From assembly GCA_016710785.1 (NCBI GenBank), contig JADJUE010000007.1:68328-132327 (forward strand): DNA of 64,000 nt, read 5' to 3'. How positions within the stretch are numbered: the stretch's first letter is position 1; each line of letters opens with the position of its first letter. Shown one piece after another: positions 33,307 through 43,057 of this stretch. This DNA comes from Candidatus Epilinea brevis. Lineage in GTDB: Bacteria > Chloroflexota > Anaerolineae > Epilineales > Epilineaceae. The position numbers and the translations under genes were made by a program. Under the pieces are notes generated by a model, which searched no databases, was not told where the DNA came from, and was given only the letters and a program-made list of their open reading frames with translations.

Positions 33307-35166
33307 ATGCTGCCCCATCGCCATCCCCTCCTGACCATCGCCGCCATCACCATCCTCGCGCCCGTCGTGTTGGCCGCCTGGCCCCTGGCCCGGGGGCTTG
33401 ACTCGGCCACCGCGTCCCCTGCGCAGCGGGCGGACAGGGGCCGGCGGGGGGAGCCGGCGGCACCGGCACAGCTGCCACAGCATCGCTGGGTGGAGCTGGC
33501 CGGGGGCGGGACGGCGCCTGAGCTGGTCCATCACACGATGGTCTTCGACCCCGGCGGCGACCATTACTGGATCTATGGAGGAGTCGTCGGCGACGCAGTA
33601 ACAGGTCCCCTGTCGGACGTCCTGCTACGCCGCGACGCCACCGATCCCGCCGCGGACTGGCAGGTGGTGCAGGCCCAGGGCGACCGGCCGCCGCCCTTGG
33701 CCTATCACTCGGCCGTCTACGATGCCAGGCGCCAACGGATGCTCCTCTACGGCGGCATCGAGTCGCGCGACGGGGCTACGCTGCGGCTGGCCCAGAAGGA
33801 CTCGGTCTGGGCCTTGGACCTCCGCTACCCCAACCGCGTCCGCTGGGACAAGGTGAGCGCGCCGGGTGCTGCCCTGGGGCGCTTCGGTCATGCAGCGCTC
33901 TATCTGCAGGACTTCGATGCCATGCTGCTCTCCGGAGGCGGCACGGAAGACCTACGGGTGCTGGATGACCAGGTGGCCCTGGTCCTGGGCGATGACCGGC
34001 CGCGCTGGATGTCGCTGGCCGGCGCGGGAATAGGCCCGCGGATCGGGCACGGCCTGGTCTACGATTCCGGCGGGAAGCGCCTGATCGCCTTCGGCGGCCT
34101 GGCCAGCATCGCGGGTAGCCCGGACACGGGCCAGGCCATCGGTCGCGCGGTCAGCCTGGACCTGTCAGTGGGTCTCGCGGCACCCGATCTCACCTGGCAG
34201 GATCTGAAGGCCTCAGGAACTCCCGCCGCGGCCCGCGCCTACATGGGGGCCGTCCTCGATCCGGTCCGGCAGTATTGGTGGCTGCAGGGCGGGACGGAGC
34301 GCTCCCGCCTGCCTTTGCGTGACCTCTCGGTCCTCGATCTGTCCACCGCGCCGGCACGCTGGTACCGCTCACCGCTCGGCGATCCAGGCCCGCTCCGCTG
34401 GGGCCAGGCGGCAGTCTGGGATTACCTGGGGCCCCGCCTTGTCATCCACGGCGGCAGCTCCTACCTCCGCGCCTCAGGTAGCGCCTTTGCCCTGGAGATC
34501 CGCTTGGACCAGGACCCTCCCTGGCCCGCCGCCACGGCCACCGCCAGCCCCACCCGCCTGCGACCCACGGCCACCGCCACCCGTTCGGCTCCGAACCCTC
34601 CGTCACCCACAGTCGCGCAATCCAGCCCGGTCCCCCCCATCGCCACCTGCATCCCGACGCCGGAGGGCACCACTCCCCCCGGCCTCTACCCCATCGTCTC
34701 CGTGGATTCCGTGGTTATCCGCCAGGCCTTCGATGCCGCGGACTGTCCCAGCGCGGACCTCCGGCTGCACATCGTGCTGCGCAACGACGGGCCGGCGCCC
34801 AGCGGGCCCTTCGCCGTGCGCATCGAGGGTTGCGGGGTGGGCAGGCGGGATGTGGAGGTGGCTGACATCGAGATGCTTGACCAGACCACGGTGGAGGTCT
34901 CCGGCGTCACCCTGCCGGCCGAGCCCTGCGCCCTCATGCTGGACCCGCGCTGCGATCCCCTCAAGCCCTACTTCCAGCGCCATTGGTCCGGGCCTGTCGG
35001 GGTGCCAAGGCCGCAACCCACCTGCACGCCGGGGCACTCGCCGCCGCCGACGGCGACCGAGGGCCCGGGGACCGCGACAGCGGTGCCGGCAACGGCGACC
35101 GAGGGCTCAGAGGACGCCACCGCGACGCCGCCGCGGCTGCACCTGCCGCGGGTGGGTGGGGCGTGA
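33307..35166 (+). CDS. Exported kelch-repeat protein with Thr/Pro stalk
   Basis: 619 aa from ATG 33307 (AAGGGA upstream); the frame is open further but without a signal sequence. Signal peptide PLLTIAAITILAPVVLAAWP. Residues about 55-410 form kelch-type repeats (HTMVFDPGGDHYWIYGG, HSAVYDARRQRMLLYGG, HGLVYDSGGKRLIAFGG, AVLDPVRQYWWLQGG), which fold as a beta-propeller. Then a Pro/Thr-rich linker, an Ig-like domain (LHIVLRNDGPAPSGPFAVRI), a second Thr-rich stalk and the end PRLHLPRVGGA. Likely cell-surface, binding protein or glycan; ligand unknown. Confidence 0.82.
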   Translation: MLPHRHPLLTIAAITILAPVVLAAWPLARGLDSATASPAQRADRGRRGEPAAPAQLPQHRWVELAGGGTAPELVHHTMVFDPGGDHYWIYGGVVGDAVTGPLSDVLLRRDATDPAADWQVVQAQGDRPPPLAYHSAVYDARRQRMLLYGGIESRDGATLRLAQKDSVWALDLRYPNRVRWDKVSAPGAALGRFGHAALYLQDFDAMLLSGGGTEDLRVLDDQVALVLGDDRPRWMSLAGAGIGPRIGHGLVYDSGGKRLIAFGGLASIAGSPDTGQAIGRAVSLDLSVGLAAPDLTWQDLKASGTPAAARAYMGAVLDPVRQYWWLQGGTERSRLPLRDLSVLDLSTAPARWYRSPLGDPGPLRWGQAAVWDYLGPRLVIHGGSSYLRASGSAFALEIRLDQDPPWPAATATASPTRLRPTATATRSAPNPPSPTVAQSSPVPPIATCIPTPEGTTPPGLYPIVSVDSVVIRQAFDAADCPSADLRLHIVLRNDGPAPSGPFAVRIEGCGVGRRDVEVADIEMLDQTTVEVSGVTLPAEPCALMLDPRCDPLKPYFQRHWSGPVGVPRPQPTCTPGHSPPPTATEGPGTATAVPATATEGSEDATATPPRLHLPRVGGA

Positions 35167-35591
35167 GGGACCATTCCGGGCGGTCAGCCCTTGGGTTGCG
35201 GTGGGTGCGACAGCATGACGGCGGGCGGCGGCTGCAAGCGCTGGCCCAGAGCGGATCGATGACCTCATGGTTGCTCACATCAACGTCAACGCCGGTCGCG
35301 CCGAGCCTATACGCGTACCCATTCCGGGCTGACCAGCCTGAACGGTTACCCGCACGGAGCGCGGGCTGCGCTGCCGAGCCTTGTGTTCGCCCGGCAAGCA
35401 GGCCCGTCAGCGCAGGCAGACGTGGCCCCAACCGCCTCGGCGGCTCGCCGGCCTGCGGCCGTATCCCTCAACCTGCGGTGATCGTCTTGCTTCACGGCGC
35501 TGCTGACGCTGTCCGCCCCTCGACATCCATTTCCCAGAGCCAGGCCCCGCTCTCGGGCGGGCTGATCTGATGTCTCTCCCAGGAGCTGACG
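35167..35591. other. Intergenic, no gene seen
   Basis: 425 bp between two exported-protein genes. No convincing reading frame, promoter or strong terminator was found, apart from the AGGAG that belongs to the next gene. Confidence 0.5.
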
Positions 35592-38552
35592 ATGCATGTG
35601 TTTGCTTTCACCCCTCATGCCTGGGTCCGCCGACATCGGGCCGCCTCTTCGTTTCTGGTGGTAGCCGTGCTGGCGCAGGCTGTGACTTGGGCTTCACCGG
35701 CTCCGCCTTCGGTGCTTGGCGCTGCCGCGGTCGCCACGGAATTGGACCTGTCTACCGCGGCTCGTGCCGGTGAGTCCCGCCATGTGGGCGTTGAGCGCGT
35801 TGCGTCCTTGCATGCCCTCAGTGCCATTCGCGTGCCCATTTGGGGGAGCTACGTCACCGGTCGCTCGGTCCCGCTGGCGCCCGTCACCGTCACCCTGCGC
35901 TCGGGCGCGGGCCTGGAGCGAGGCCTACAGACCATGACGACCGTCGCCAACGGCACGTTCGACGTCGACCTCGTCGACCCGGCGGGCCGCCCCGTGGCCA
36001 TCCAGCCGGAGGACGTCCTGGAGGTGGCCGAGGCCACCGGCGACCCGCTGTTGATTCGGGTCCCCCAGCTGTCGGCGCGGGCCGACCTGGCCTCCGGCGC
36101 CATCGTCGGGCAGGCGCCGCCCGGGACAGAGGTGACGGTCAGCGTCGAGTATGACGCCGACGGCGACCAGGGCGATGTCACCCGCGTGACGGCCCTGACC
36201 GACGACAGCGGCCAGTTCCGGGCCGACTTCGCCGGCCAGCGGGCGCTGGCACGCGGGATGGGCGGCCAGCTCGTCGCCGTGATCCGCGGCGTCCGGTTCG
36301 TGGCCGGCTGGTCCGCGCCGCGCCTTGCGGTCGACCTGGGGGTGTCGTTCCTGGATACCTTCGTCGTCCTGGCCAACGTGCCCGCCGGCCAGACGGCTCG
36401 GCTGAGGATGACGGACGCGGCGGGGAGGCTTGTACTGGAAGCGGCCCAAGCGGCCGGGTTCGCGCCCTTCCCTGGCTTCCCTGGCGAGTCCTGTTGCATG
36501 AGTATGGTGAACTTGCGGCTGCGCGGGCCGGACGGGGCGACGGTACTGCCCGTGGCCGGTGATCGCCTGGAGCTGGCGGTGGGCGACGAGCGGACGGCCA
36601 TGACCATTGACCCGCTGGCGGCTACCGTCTTCGCGGCCGAGGACCGGATCGTGGGCCGGACCCGGCCGGACGTGGCGGTGACGGTCGACGTGCGCCGGAA
36701 CCACTTGTTCATCGCCCAAGGCGGGCGCACCGTGCAGTTGCGGTCCGATGCCGACGGGCGCTTCGAGCACGCCTTTGGCGCGGCCTACGACGTGCGCCCC
36801 AACGACCGCCTGGTCCTGTCGGCCGACCTGGATGGCCATATCCTGCGGCGGCTGGGCGGCGTGCCGGGGCTCATCTTCGACCTGGGCGAGCACACGGTGG
36901 CCGGCGCGCTGGCTCCTGACGCCAACATCACGGTCGACGTGCAGGGCGGCGCGGGCCTCCGCGGCTCGGCCGTCGTGCGCGCCGATGCCGATGGGCGCTT
37001 CGTGGCCCGGCCGCTGGACGCGGCCGGCGCGCCCGTGGCGCTGGAGGCGGGCGATCGGGTGTCCGTACGGGCCGAGGATGGCCTGCCCTCAGAGCCGATC
37101 TCCGCGCTGGTGCCCCGGTTGACGATGCGCCTGGATGGCGAGACGGGAACGGTGGCCGGCACCGTCGACCTTGGCGGCGAGTTCGCCGTGCAGGCGAATC
37201 GCTCCGAGTTCCTGATGTTCGAGGGCTTCTCCGGTGTGGTGCGCCCGACAGTCGGGGCGGACGGTACGTACTCGGCCGTCCTGGACCCGCCCCGTGGTCT
37301 GATCCGCGGCAGCGTGGTGGAGGCCCGCTATCGGACCGCGGAGGACCATGTGGCGCTCCTTCGACGGGTGGTCCCCATGGCCATGGTCCAGCACGGCGGC
37401 GCCACCGTCTGCGGCTCCCTGCCAGCTGGCCCGGTGACCGCAAGGCTCCTCGACGCCGGCGGGACGGAGCTGGCGCAAGCGACGGGCCAGGTGGCCCCGA
37501 ACCAGCGCTTCGAGCTGACGCTGCGCGGCCCCGACGGGCAGCTCGCGGTGAGCCGCGCCGGCCAGTCGGTGCGCGTGGAGGCGGGCTCCGACATCCTCTT
37601 GGTCGACCTTCCCGAAGCCCATGCTCGCCTGGATGCGTTGACGGGCACGGTGGACGGCGACGGGCCGGTCGGGGCGAAGGTATGGGTGATCGATCCCGCC
37701 GACCGATGTTATTATCGCGACGCACCGGGGCGGAACTTCGGCTATCGGTTTGGCGGCGGCGGGAAGGTGCTTGGCGCGGAGGGTCGCTACCGTTTCAGCA
37801 ATGGCGCGGGCATGCGCCCCGGCGACGGGATGCAGGTCAGCTTCTTTCTCCCAGACGGCCACGCCTTCTACCTGAACACCTATCGGCTGCAGGGGCGGAT
37901 CTTCGTGGGCACGCCGCGCGTCGGGGGGCGGGTGTCGGCGGGCCTTCCCGTGTCCGCCCGGCTCCTGGGTCCGGATGGCGCCCCGCGCGCCACCGGCGCC
38001 ACGGTGGCCGTGGCCGACGGGCGATTCGAGCTGGGCCTCGCCGACGCCGGCGGCCAGGCTGTCGCATCCCAGCCGGGCGACACGGTCCGCCTGGAGGGCG
38101 GCGGTGAGGTGGTCGATATCGCGGTGAGTGCCCTCGACTTCGATTACAGCGTCGAGACCGGCGTGCTCGGCCTTGCGCCGGCCCAGGCGACCGTGCGCCT
38201 GGACCTGGAGCTCACGGCCTCCCGCCAGACCTTCCAGCGTACCGCCGACATGGCCGGCGCTTTCACCTTCCTCCCGGCGGACGTCCCCGCGCGAGCGGGT
38301 TGGTCGCTGGCCGACGTGCGGCTGGTGCGCGTGACGCTTCCCACGTCCGGCGGCCATGAGGTGGTCGTCGAGGCCAGGCTTGGCGAGAACACGGTGCCCA
38401 CGCCCACCGACCCCTCATCGACTCGCACGCCGGTGGCGGGAACGGCTACGGCTACGGGCACTGCCACCGCCACCAGCACCTCGACGCCGCACCCGTCGGC
38501 GACGCGGCCGGTGTTTCGGGGCCGGGCCTACCTTCCGTGGCTCCACAGGTAG
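35592..38552 (+). CDS. Large exported protein of repeated beta-sandwich-like domains
   Basis: 986 aa. CAGGAGC precedes the ATG. Signal peptide SSFLVVAVLAQAVTWASPAP. The body is a series of degenerate units of about 95 residues built on the pattern V-x-V-x-(6)-G...A-D-G-x-F...L-x-A-G-D-x-V (for example VRADADGRFVARPLDAAGAP, QLRSDADGRFEHAFG, VAVADGRFELGLADAGGQAV), like carboxypeptidase-regulatory or Ig-like surface domains. It ends in a Thr/Pro stalk and RAYLPWLHR. Probably a surface adhesin or structural protein. The last codons lie inside a dispersed repeat that recurs at 33063 and 39033. Confidence 0.78.
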   Translation: MHVFAFTPHAWVRRHRAASSFLVVAVLAQAVTWASPAPPSVLGAAAVATELDLSTAARAGESRHVGVERVASLHALSAIRVPIWGSYVTGRSVPLAPVTVTLRSGAGLERGLQTMTTVANGTFDVDLVDPAGRPVAIQPEDVLEVAEATGDPLLIRVPQLSARADLASGAIVGQAPPGTEVTVSVEYDADGDQGDVTRVTALTDDSGQFRADFAGQRALARGMGGQLVAVIRGVRFVAGWSAPRLAVDLGVSFLDTFVVLANVPAGQTARLRMTDAAGRLVLEAAQAAGFAPFPGFPGESCCMSMVNLRLRGPDGATVLPVAGDRLELAVGDERTAMTIDPLAATVFAAEDRIVGRTRPDVAVTVDVRRNHLFIAQGGRTVQLRSDADGRFEHAFGAAYDVRPNDRLVLSADLDGHILRRLGGVPGLIFDLGEHTVAGALAPDANITVDVQGGAGLRGSAVVRADADGRFVARPLDAAGAPVALEAGDRVSVRAEDGLPSEPISALVPRLTMRLDGETGTVAGTVDLGGEFAVQANRSEFLMFEGFSGVVRPTVGADGTYSAVLDPPRGLIRGSVVEARYRTAEDHVALLRRVVPMAMVQHGGATVCGSLPAGPVTARLLDAGGTELAQATGQVAPNQRFELTLRGPDGQLAVSRAGQSVRVEAGSDILLVDLPEAHARLDALTGTVDGDGPVGAKVWVIDPADRCYYRDAPGRNFGYRFGGGGKVLGAEGRYRFSNGAGMRPGDGMQVSFFLPDGHAFYLNTYRLQGRIFVGTPRVGGRVSAGLPVSARLLGPDGAPRATGATVAVADGRFELGLADAGGQAVASQPGDTVRLEGGGEVVDIAVSALDFDYSVETGVLGLAPAQATVRLDLELTASRQTFQRTADMAGAFTFLPADVPARAGWSLADVRLVRVTLPTSGGHEVVVEARLGENTVPTPTDPSSTRTPVAGTATATGTATATSTSTPHPSATRPVFRGRAYLPWLHR

Positions 38553-38563
38553 ACACATCTCGG
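38541..38563 (+). repeat. Short dispersed repeat, copy 2
   Basis: ACAGGTAGACACATCTC core; it contains the stop codon of the 986-aa protein. The inverted copy at 39033-39052 encloses a 470-bp segment without a recognisable gene. Confidence 0.6.
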
Positions 38564-39231
38564 TCGGCGATCCCGTGACTACCCTTATGCCATGGGCGTT
38601 TCCGGGGTAGTGGTAGGGCGCGTCGCGCGGATTCTCGGCGGCATCGCGATCGCACAGCGCATCCTCCTCTCCGTGTGGACCCGCCTTGAGCTCGCTTTGG
38701 GCCGAAGGTCCATTGACGCGCACGGCGAGGGAGGACTCAGCTTACTCCAACTGTGTGCGAGGGCTCTCCGTAGCGACGTCTGGCGGGGCGTGACGCCGAA
38801 GATCAACCTGTGCCTGGTACCCGACACGCCGCTCGCCGGACACGCCGACGAGAGGAGAACGCTGCCAATGTTCTACCAGCGCCTGGGTCTGGAACCGGGC
38901 AAGGTGTGGATTCCGCCACGCTCCTTCGCGTCCCGCAACGCGATGTGGTGGCTACCTGGGAAGATCAAGGGCTATCCTCCCCGGGAGCCGATCGGCAATC
39001 CTCCACGGCTCTAGACATGAGGAAGGGCATGAGAGATGTGTCTACCTGTGAGCCTATCCACATTGAAAGTTCAATGAATTGCTCTAATCCCTGCGGATGC
39101 GAATCCCAATCCGAAATGAGGATCACGTTCCTCAGGCGTCTAAACGTGATGGAACCGAGATTTCGAAAACAGGCTTATTGGGTCCGCGCTCACTCATGTA
39201 GCAAGCGTGTAACGTCGAGACAACCTCAGAC
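38553..39231. other. Gene-poor segment flanked by inverted short repeats
   Basis: About 680 bp. A plus-strand frame at 38592-39014 is open but has no similarity I recognise and no good ribosome site. The repeat pair at 38541 and 39033 (inverted) may be ends of a small deleted insertion sequence. From about 39050 rightward the base composition becomes clearly less GC-rich. Confidence 0.45.
39033..39052 (-). repeat. Short dispersed repeat, copy 3 (inverted)
   Basis: Minus strand reads CTCACAGGTAGACACATCTC, matching the copy at 38541. Confidence 0.6.
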
Positions 39232-41034
39232 CTACCGTTGAGACCAGAGTCCGGTTGACGGGCACTGTACAGTCTTTGTAACTCCTTCAAATTGCTTATA
39301 GAGACTCGCCTCATTCTCCGCCTCAGAATAGTAACTCGGCCTTGTCACTATGGCTCGAAGGGTCTCCGCATCATGAGCCGAACCAAAGCCGACACTGAAG
39401 ACTAATAATCCCATCGTCGACGCCTGTCTCGCCAATTCGAGAATTGCCGAGATATATTTTGGCTCTGTTCGTCCGTCTGAAAGCACAATCAATGCTTGCG
39501 TCGCATTACGCCGGCCATGAACAGTCGCCTCCTGCACGGCCACCTCCATTCCAAGGTCAATGCGGGTTCCGGCCCGCACAGTCAGACTATTCAGCGCACG
39601 TGACACAAGAATCTTGCTTGAGCTTAGAGGCACTTGGAGTGTCGCGGCTGAATTGAACCCGATTACTGCGACTCGGTCACCATCTCCATCCATCCGCATA
39701 ATTTCCAGCAAGCGTTGCGCTGCACGTATTGTCGCGTCCAGTTTAGTGGTGCCGGGTGCCAGTCGCTCGCTCATACTTATGGACGTGTCGATGACTAGCA
39801 GCAGCTCCACCGGACGACCTCTTGCCGGGCATCGCTCGCGTAGCGCGAGTGGAAGATAGAGGTGCGCTGGAGGACGGCTGGATGCCATAGGTGACTGTGT
39901 CTGGGTCGCCGTTGCAGTTGGCGACGCACTCGGCCGGACAGTAGCCGTTGCAGGACTAGTCTCAGTAGGCTCGATGACATCGGGCGTGGCACTAGGGACC
40001 ACCATAACCTCAACGAACCCCGGATTCAACGGTACGCGGACCAGGTTTGAGTCTGAGTCCATATAGGAAGCTTCGGCAATCGTATGTACCTGTAATATGC
40101 CCGTAGTCTTGGGCACGATCTGAAACGATATCCCAGGAAGAACTGGATTAACTACACCAAAGATCCATTTAGCCTGATTTTCGTTCTCTTCGATGGGAAG
40201 AGGCAGTGAACTTCCCGGGACATAGCCTACCACTTCGTTGAATTCTGACCTCATTCCTACTTCACGAACAGACCAATACAACAGTCGATCTAAGATCCGA
40301 TCAAACAGCTTTGTGCGATTGGCAGTATTGCTGTCAACAAACTCGAAGACCCTATCTGGTGACCCCGCCAGGCTTGCAAGGTGTTCTTTGGTAGCGGCAC
40401 TCTTCTCCGCAATTAGATAGATTATTACTCCATCTCGCCGAAGCTCCTCGGCGGTCGGCAATGGATCCGCAAACTCCTCCCCACTCATTCCATCGGTGAA
40501 TAGTGCAATGACTCGGCGCCTATCTCTCGGACTGTCCCGCAAGACATCCGCAGCTGCACGAAGACCGGCATCCATATTGGTATCCCCATCTCTGCGCAAC
40601 TTTGATGCTTCTGCTTTGACCATTGCCTGGTCGGTGGTCAAGCGCGTTATTATCCTCGCTTCATTGGCGAAGGATACCAGGGCGACGCGTTGGCGCGATA
40701 TATCTATTTCGCTAGTATACCATCGAATTGCCCCCATCGTATCACTAAGAAATCCAATGGACTCGGATGTATCTGCCAGAAACACAATGTCGGCGACAGA
40801 TTTGCCGCGTTCTTCGCATTGTGACGTTAGAGTTATAAATCCTGAAGCCGCGTCCCCCAAGAAGATTTGATTTGGACTCACGGACACCTGACCGCTAATA
40901 CACGGAGGAACAGCAGCAGTTCGCTGCGAGTACAATCCCGAGAGCTGCCCTTCAAGGGTGTATATGCCACCAATCAAGAGACTTGCTGCCACCGTCGCGA
41001 TCACTCTTTGAGTCCGAACTCTCGATCGGTGCAT
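39232..41034 (-). CDS. Exported protein with two von Willebrand factor A domains
   Basis: 600 aa. N-terminal signal/anchor VIATVAASLLIGGIYTLEG. First VWA about residues 75-250 (DIVFLADTSESIGF, metal-ion site DxSxS varied to DTSES, IALFTDGMSGEE); then a beta region, a Ser/Thr/Pro-rich linker with LYLPLALRERC in its middle, and a second VWA about residues 410-590 (LLLVIDTSISMSERL, GTRIDLGMEVAV, IVLSDGRTEPKY). VWA domains bind proteins through a divalent metal. The same tandem design recurs in the 1394-aa protein at 43058. Lower GC than its surroundings suggests transfer. Confidence 0.82.
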   Translation of the reverse strand: MHRSRVRTQRVIATVAASLLIGGIYTLEGQLSGLYSQRTAAVPPCISGQVSVSPNQIFLGDAASGFITLTSQCEERGKSVADIVFLADTSESIGFLSDTMGAIRWYTSEIDISRQRVALVSFANEARIITRLTTDQAMVKAEASKLRRDGDTNMDAGLRAAADVLRDSPRDRRRVIALFTDGMSGEEFADPLPTAEELRRDGVIIYLIAEKSAATKEHLASLAGSPDRVFEFVDSNTANRTKLFDRILDRLLYWSVREVGMRSEFNEVVGYVPGSSLPLPIEENENQAKWIFGVVNPVLPGISFQIVPKTTGILQVHTIAEASYMDSDSNLVRVPLNPGFVEVMVVPSATPDVIEPTETSPATATVRPSASPTATATQTQSPMASSRPPAHLYLPLALRERCPARGRPVELLLVIDTSISMSERLAPGTTKLDATIRAAQRLLEIMRMDGDGDRVAVIGFNSAATLQVPLSSSKILVSRALNSLTVRAGTRIDLGMEVAVQEATVHGRRNATQALIVLSDGRTEPKYISAILELARQASTMGLLVFSVGFGSAHDAETLRAIVTRPSYYSEAENEASLYKQFEGVTKTVQCPSTGLWSQR

Positions 41035-41440
41035 TTGTGACTCCTGGCAATATTACCGCTGAGACTCATATATAAGTGCTGCTAAGCCATCAACGCCGAT
41101 CGTTCTGCAGAAGCTGCGTTCTGTAACCCTTTGGGCTAGTACCGCATCACAAAGGACTTTGAGAGTAGCCGATGGGTGTGCCGGGTCTCGAATCCTTCAT
41201 TGGCCGCGAGGTCATGCCACCGCTACCCTCACGCTTCTTGGAGGTGCAGTACTAGTCTTGATCATGGCGGCGGCCGGACAGTTCGCTCGACAACCAGACT
41301 CGACAACCAGAGTCAGCGCGGCCCGCCATAGGCCAAGTGACCATGTGCCGCGCCAGAAACAAGACGCCTGCGAGTCGATCTTGGATACGGTGATCTACGC
41401 TCAGCCGGGGAGTCGCCCATATCCTTCCTCCCACGCCATG
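41035..41440. other. Intergenic, no gene supported
   Basis: About 400 bp between the double-VWA gene and the IS21 remnant. A short plus-strand frame from 41159 has one hydrophobic stretch but no ribosome site or likeness to known proteins. Probably decayed mobile DNA. Confidence 0.4.
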
Positions 41441-41922
41441 TGTCAGCATCAGCCCCAGAGTCCGCAGATCATCAGCTAAGAAAGTTCCCTGAACATCACT
41501 GAGTATGTCCGCTGACGGGCGAAAGGTCAAGGTCAGCCAGAGGGTCATCGATGGTGTTGGCTACAGGCGACTCCTTCGGGGTGGGGACGACAGATGCTAG
41601 TGACCGGCCCAGGAGGCCAGCCCGGCGCTTCTCCTTGAGGTGGAAACTGTCCCCCTTGATGTTGAGGGTGGAGGCGTGGTGCAGGAGGCGGTCGAGGATG
41701 GCGGTGGCGAGGACATGGTCACCAAAGATCTCGCCCCAGTCGATGAAGCTCTGGTTGGATGTGACGATGAGGCTGGCCCGCTCGTAGCGTCGGACCAGTA
41801 GGCGGAAAGGGAGGCTGGCGTCCTCGCGGGTCAGCCGCAGGTAGCCGATTGATGAGCAGCTTGGGACAGCTGAGCTGCGGCAGCGCTCGCTCAAGGCGGT
41901 TCTCGGCCCGTCCGTCGGGTCA
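41441..41922 (-). pseudogene. istB: IS21 family IstB helper ATPase, truncated and frameshifted
   Basis: Minus strand encodes the C-terminal part of IstB: LPQLSCPKLLI, then after a small deletion IGYLRLTREDASLPFRLLVR, YERASLIVTSNQSFIDWGEI, FGDHVLATAILDRLLHHAST and KGDSFHLKEKRRAGLL. The deletion removes the usual DE before IGYL and shifts frame. The N-terminal half with Walker A and all of istA are missing. Beyond the stop (41496) TGTCAGC at 41441 may be the element end. The 5' break abuts the stop codon of the streptomycin-kinase-like gene. Confidence 0.82.
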
Positions 41923-42867
41923 ATCGATGAGCCGCCCCGCCGAATCCAGCAAACCTTGCCCGAACACGCGCGCCCCCGACGCCATCGCGTACAAACCCGT
42001 CGACACACGCTCGGTGTATCCCCACTCCCAAATGCTCTGCTCGTCGACATCAGACAGGCGAGCGAGCAGCCGGCAATAGCCTTCAGCGACCTCCCGCGCG
42101 TCTTCACCGCGTAGGTGCTCACTCCAGTCGCGGAGCACCACGCCGAGGTCGTACGCCCGATCGCACAGGAAGCCGTCCGGGTCGACGAAACAGAAGCCAG
42201 ATTCGGCGCCGGCGCGGGGGTTGAGGACCCGGAGCGCGTTCCCCGGATGGGGGTCGCCGTGCACGACCACGCAGCGGCCCAGGTCAAACGCGGCCGCGCG
42301 TCGCTCGGCGAATGCCAAGGCTTGCGCGACGATGTTCTCCGGGCACGGATGGCCCAGCCGCTCCCAAAGGTCGCTGATGAGCCGGTGCAGCTGGCTGGCC
42401 TTGTCGGCGCCTGGGCGAACGGTCATGCCGGCCGAAGGTGGTGTCTCCCATGCGAGGCGGAGCGTGGCCACCAGGGCTTCGATCTGCTCCTCCGGCGGCA
42501 TCCCGGAATGGTCCAGCGATGGCCCCAGGCGCTCCATGAGCAGGGCATGCCGATCCAGGTCATGGGCCAAGAGAAGGACATACCCGTGCCCCCGGGCGGC
42601 CTCGATCGTCCGGACCTGGTCGTCGAGGCCTTCCCGGGCGATGGCAACCTTGACCACCGCCTCCTGCCCATCGGCGGTGGCGGCGAGGGCGACATAGGAA
42701 GCGCTTCCGCCGGGGAGCGGGTCGCCGATGGTGATCGACCAGCGCGCGGCGAGATCCGAGAGGATGTCGGGCAGTCTTGCCACCCACTGCGCGCCGGCGT
42801 CCCCGAGCGAGGCGACGCGGTCCTGGGTGAAGGGTTGCAGCGGGATGCGCGGCATGGGGGATGGCAT
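41920..42867 (-). CDS. Aminoglycoside/streptomycin phosphotransferase-like kinase
   Basis: 315 aa from ATG 42867 (GGAG 8 nt upstream). Protein-kinase-like fold of the APH(6)/hydroxyurea phosphotransferase family: LPGGSASYVALAATADGQEA, catalytic loop VVVHGDPHPGNALRV, metal-binding FCFVDPDGFLCDRAYDLGVV. Characterised relatives inactivate streptomycin by 6-phosphorylation; many chromosomal relatives are untested, so resistance is only possible. A truncated IstB immediately downstream on the same strand suggests it arrived with or was hit by an IS21 element. Divergent from the NHL/VWA gene. Confidence 0.82.
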   Translation of the reverse strand: MPSPMPRIPLQPFTQDRVASLGDAGAQWVARLPDILSDLAARWSITIGDPLPGGSASYVALAATADGQEAVVKVAIAREGLDDQVRTIEAARGHGYVLLLAHDLDRHALLMERLGPSLDHSGMPPEEQIEALVATLRLAWETPPSAGMTVRPGADKASQLHRLISDLWERLGHPCPENIVAQALAFAERRAAAFDLGRCVVVHGDPHPGNALRVLNPRAGAESGFCFVDPDGFLCDRAYDLGVVLRDWSEHLRGEDAREVAEGYCRLLARLSDVDEQSIWEWGYTERVSTGLYAMASGARVFGQGLLDSAGRLID

Positions 42868-43057
42868 AAGGGTCAACTCCACTGCGCATGAGTCAAGATG
42901 ATGCACCGTAGCACTGGAGGGCCACAGCCACAACCTCGGACAAAGCCCATCACCACTGTTGCCTTGATCCAATGCGCCGGCCGCTCCCTGTCCTGTCCGC
43001 CTCCCACTTCGTCAATCGGCCGTATCGGCGCCCCTTTTCCGCCGTCATCCTTTGCAG

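Noticed and set aside
38592..39014. 140-codon plus-strand frame between the repeats
   Set aside because: No ribosome site, no recognisable domain, and it lies between inverted repeats; not called as a gene.
41159..41479. 106-codon frame with a hydrophobic stretch
   Set aside because: Begins with TTG without a ribosome site and overlaps the IS21 remnant; likely chance.
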